Shown here in pieces: positions 62,434 through 64,000 of a stretch of 64,000 nt of DNA. The first letter of the stretch is position 1. Each line of letters begins with the position of its first letter. Both the position numbers and the translations under genes were made by a program. This DNA comes from Halomonas halocynthiae DSM 14573 (GTDB lineage Bacteria; Pseudomonadota; Gammaproteobacteria; Pseudomonadales; Halomonadaceae). A model generated the notes under the pieces. It worked only from the letters and a program-made list of their open reading frames with translations, was not told the DNA's origin and did not search any database. The stretch lies in the NCBI RefSeq assembly GCF_000425725.1, contig NZ_KE384440.1, positions 318,317-382,316 of the forward strand, written 5' to 3'.

Positions 62434-62720
62434 ATGCGCAAATCACGTTTTACTGTCAGCCAGATCATGGCGATTTTGAAGTAGGCTGAGTCTGGCGTGC
62501 CTGTCCCTGAACTGTGTCGCGAGCATGGCATGAGCAGTGCCTCATTTTATAAATGGCGCTCCAAGTACGGTGGTATGGACACCTCCATGATGAAGCGCCT
62601 CAAGGAGTTGGAAGACGAGACAAGGAGTTGGAAGACGAGAACCAGCGCCTCAAGAAGATGTATGCCGAAGAGCGTTTGAAGGCAGAGCTGCGCCAGGAAG
62701 CTCTCGAGGGAAAGTGGTAA
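62434..62720 (+). pseudogene. IS3-family transposase OrfA, nonsense and frameshift
   Basis: MRKSRFTVSQIMAILK is followed by TAG (62482-62484), most simply a CAG-to-TAG change, then frame continues as AESGVPVPELCREHGMSSAS. A perfect 20-bp tandem duplication (62601-62640) shifts the remaining frame, so that the proper C-terminus (KKMYAEERLKAELRQEALEG, KW stop at 62718) is only read in another frame. Two independent lesions; dead gene. Confidence 0.85.
62601..62640. repeat. 20-bp perfect tandem duplication inside orfA
   Basis: 62601-62620 and 62621-62640 are identical; the single-copy form restores the standard OrfA reading frame (ELEDENQRLKKMYAEE). Confidence 0.95.
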
Positions 62721-62818
62721 AGCCATCTCAACGCCGCGAGATGGCAAAGAATGTCGTTGAGGCCGGTTGCTGCAGTATTCGGCTGGCCTGTCAGATTTTC
62801 GGGATCAGTGAAACCTGA
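62714..62818 (+). pseudogene. IS3-family transposase OrfB 5' fragment, cut by second IS
   Basis: GTG 62714 opens VVKPSQRREMAKNVVEAGCC and SIRLACQIFGISET, the normal beginning of OrfB in this IS group, then stops at TGA 62816-62818, which is supplied by the inserted element. All DDE residues are lost. Confidence 0.82.
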
Positions 62819-62875
62819 TCTTGCCCAGTAACAGTGGACACCTCAAGAATGTAATACGCTACGATGAGGTGAGCC

Positions 62876-63178
62876 ATGGCAAGATCGACGACATCAATGA
62901 AGAAAAACCCCTATACCCGTTACTCAGAAGCTTACCGGCAAGAAGCGTTAGCACTTGCTGATCGTATTGGCGTTGCTGCAGCGGCACGTGAACTGGGCAT
63001 ACATTCGAGTCAGCTTTATCCGTGGCGCTCTAAGGCTCAGCAGCAGCAAGATACATCGGAGCGAGAACGGACGCTGGCAGAAGAAAACGCTCGCCTGAAG
63101 CGACAATTAGCCGAAGCCAATGAGGAGCTGGCTATCACAAAAAAGGCCGCGGTGTACTTTGCGAAGCGCCTGAAATGA
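62876..63178 (+). CDS. IS3-family transposase OrfA (element B)
   Basis: 100 aa with HTH ([25 protein letters not shown]-type) and a leucine-zipper-like C-terminus [20 protein letters not shown]. Near the end lies the slippery heptamer A-AAA-AAG (63139-63145) in phase, and the -1 frame from there is open into orfB, so an OrfAB fusion by programmed -1 shift is predicted. OrfA ends overlapping orfB by ATGA. Confidence 0.88.
   Translation: MARSTTSMKKNPYTRYSEAYRQEALALADRIGVAAAARELGIHSSQLYPWRSKAQQQQDTSERERTLAEENARLKRQLAEANEELAITKKAAVYFAKRLK
63139..63145 (+). promoter_or_regulatory. Programmed -1 frameshift site in element B
   Basis: A-AAA-AAG in the zero frame of orfA, 30 bases before the orfB ATG; the -1 frame has no stop up to orfB. 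Confidence 0.7.
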
Positions 63179-63912
63179 AGTACGCCTTTATCCATCGTCA
63201 TCGCCAGGCTTTCAGTGTTCAGCGCATGTGCCATGTTGTTGGGGTCGCTCGAAGCGGCTACTACGCTTGGCGACAGCGCGAAGGCGGTCTGTCTCTAAAG
63301 CGCAGCCAGCAAGCCGTTCTCGATAAGCGTGTGGCTGCGGCGTTTCACCAACGTAAAGGCCGCTCAGGCGCCCCGAGATTAGCTCTAGACCTGCAAGATG
63401 ACGGAATACCGGTGAATCGCAAGACGGTGGCTGCCAGCTTACAGCGACAAGGCCTGCGTGCTAAAGCTGCCCGTAAGTTCAAGGCCACCACGAACTCTCG
63501 ACATTCGCTGCCTGTGGCGCCAAACCTGCTAGAGCAAGACTTCACGGCTTCAGCCCCTAATCAAAAGTGGGTGGGTGACATCACCTATCTCGCGACGGGT
63601 GAGGGCTGGCTTTATCTTGCCGTGCTAATCGATCTTTACTCTCGCAAAGTCGTTGGCTGGGCAATGAGTGAGCGTATGACGGCTGATCTTGTCTGTGATG
63701 CGCTTCAGATGGCGCTATGGAAACGTAAAAGGCCAACAGGCGTGATCGTCCACTCAGACCGAGGCAGCCAGTACTGTTCGACGCTGTATCAGTCGCTACT
63801 GACGCGACATGAACTCAAGTGCAGTATGAGCGCGAAAAGCAACTGTTATGATTGTCAGTCTTTATACGTCGGATCCATAATCGATCCGGAAGACCTGATC
63901 CGAGTGGCTTGA
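63175..63912 (+). pseudogene. IS3-family transposase OrfB lacking catalytic Glu (element B)
   Basis: Integrase core begins normally: HTH_21 region RRSGYYAWR-type [15 protein letters not shown], first Asp in [15 protein letters not shown] and second Asp in [13 protein letters not shown]. Homology ends at KSNCYD near 63850, where intact relatives continue NACAESFFHSLK with the third acidic residue; here the frame runs into unrelated [18 protein letters not shown]. The DDE triad is incomplete, so the protein is expected to be inactive. Confidence 0.85.
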
Positions 63913-64000
63913 CTCTTGCAATGATTGGCCATCGCATGCCTTGGCGTTGATCTGTCAGCCCCGGGCCGGGCGCCTGATCCAGTATGGCGAAGCTGTGACT
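63851..64000. other. Unassigned sequence to window end
   Basis: 150 bp after the transposase breakpoint. It has an open frame on the minus strand but is too short to identify; may be another mobile element or the interrupted neighbour. Confidence 0.3.

Larger units (their letters stand above)
62394..62815 (+). mobile_element. IS3-family element remnant A, interrupted by a second IS
   Basis: Begins near TGATAAGTGGAGTTTTG (about 62394), typical of the element's left end, and contains broken orfA (62434-62720) and the first 34 codons of orfB. Its right part is missing: the second IS starts at 62816 within orfB. Exact left end and target duplication were not confirmed. Confidence 0.7.
62816..63850 (+). 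mobile_element. IS3-family element B, inserted in element A and truncated at right
   Basis: Left end TGATCTTGCCCAGTAACAGT at 62816, then orfA and orfB with a programmed-frameshift site. Homology to transposase stops near 63850 after CYD; the right terminal repeat is not seen, so the element is truncated by an unknown sequence that continues to the window end. Confidence 0.75.

Overview
The window looks like a chromosomal segment of a halophilic gammaproteobacterium, most likely Halomonadaceae (Halomonas/Vreelandella type). This is inferred from overall protein character, three TRAP transporters, a phasin, GuaB/GuaA of gamma type and catabolic gene content; no rRNA or tRNA is present to prove it. 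Genes are densely packed on both strands, and no CRISPR array or phage module was seen.

Layout. 1-4.9 kb: housekeeping and stress genes (YghU-type GST fragment, HerA-like ATPase YjgR, GFA protein, cold-shock/DUF1294 protein, LD-carboxypeptidase, thioredoxin-like protein). 4.9-7.7 kb: a Cd/Zn/Pb efflux P-type ATPase divergent from CadR, sharing a MerR-type promoter with a 19-bp spacer. 7.8-12.3 kb: a basic amino-acid ABC importer next to succinylglutamate desuccinylase (arginine catabolism). 12.5-19.3 kb: methyltransferase, GT4 glycosyltransferase, TVP38 membrane protein, MtfA peptidase, GNAT/nitrilase fusion, GlcG-type protein, phasin.

19.5-31.7 kb is a purine (urate) catabolism supercluster: Tsx-like outer-membrane channel, NCS2 permease, UraD, UraH, the membrane urate oxidase PuuD with a C-terminal cytochrome c domain, a GntR/FCD regulator, an NCS1 permease between two Asp/Glu/hydantoin racemase-family proteins (one exported and lacking both catalytic cysteines), PuuE allantoinase, AllA and ureidoglycine aminohydrolase. 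A near-palindrome TTGTATACAA recurs in front of nearly every transcription unit and is the likely operator of this regulon. Allantoicase or allantoate amidohydrolase and xanthine dehydrogenase are not in the window.

31.8-38.1 kb: a second, apparently separate module: GntR/FCD repressor, arylmalonate decarboxylase/maleate isomerase-like enzyme, a TRAP transporter and a dihydropyrimidinase/hydantoinase, probably for uptake and use of a cyclic ureide or related acid. 38.2-44.8 kb: the glyoxylate (tartronate semialdehyde) pathway, gcl-hyi-glxR-glycerate kinase-pyruvate kinase, which carries glyoxylate from ureidoglycolate to pyruvate; the gcl promoter is bracketed by two GGAA-N5-TTCC dyads. 44.9-50.3 kb: a paralogous GntR/FCD regulator, DUF192 protein, EamA exporter and another TRAP operon. 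50.4-54.6 kb: a carbenicillinase-like class A beta-lactamase and guaB-guaA.

54.6 kb to the end looks acquired: an Mrr restriction endonuclease followed by a beheaded RpiR-family regulator, then a visibly GC-richer block with a nitrilase-family amidohydrolase, an M81 (MlrC-like) metallopeptidase, a TRAP transporter and a divergent LysR regulator, then two nested, decayed IS3-family elements. The M81-nitrilase-TRAP-LysR unit is a candidate undescribed uptake-and-hydrolysis pathway.
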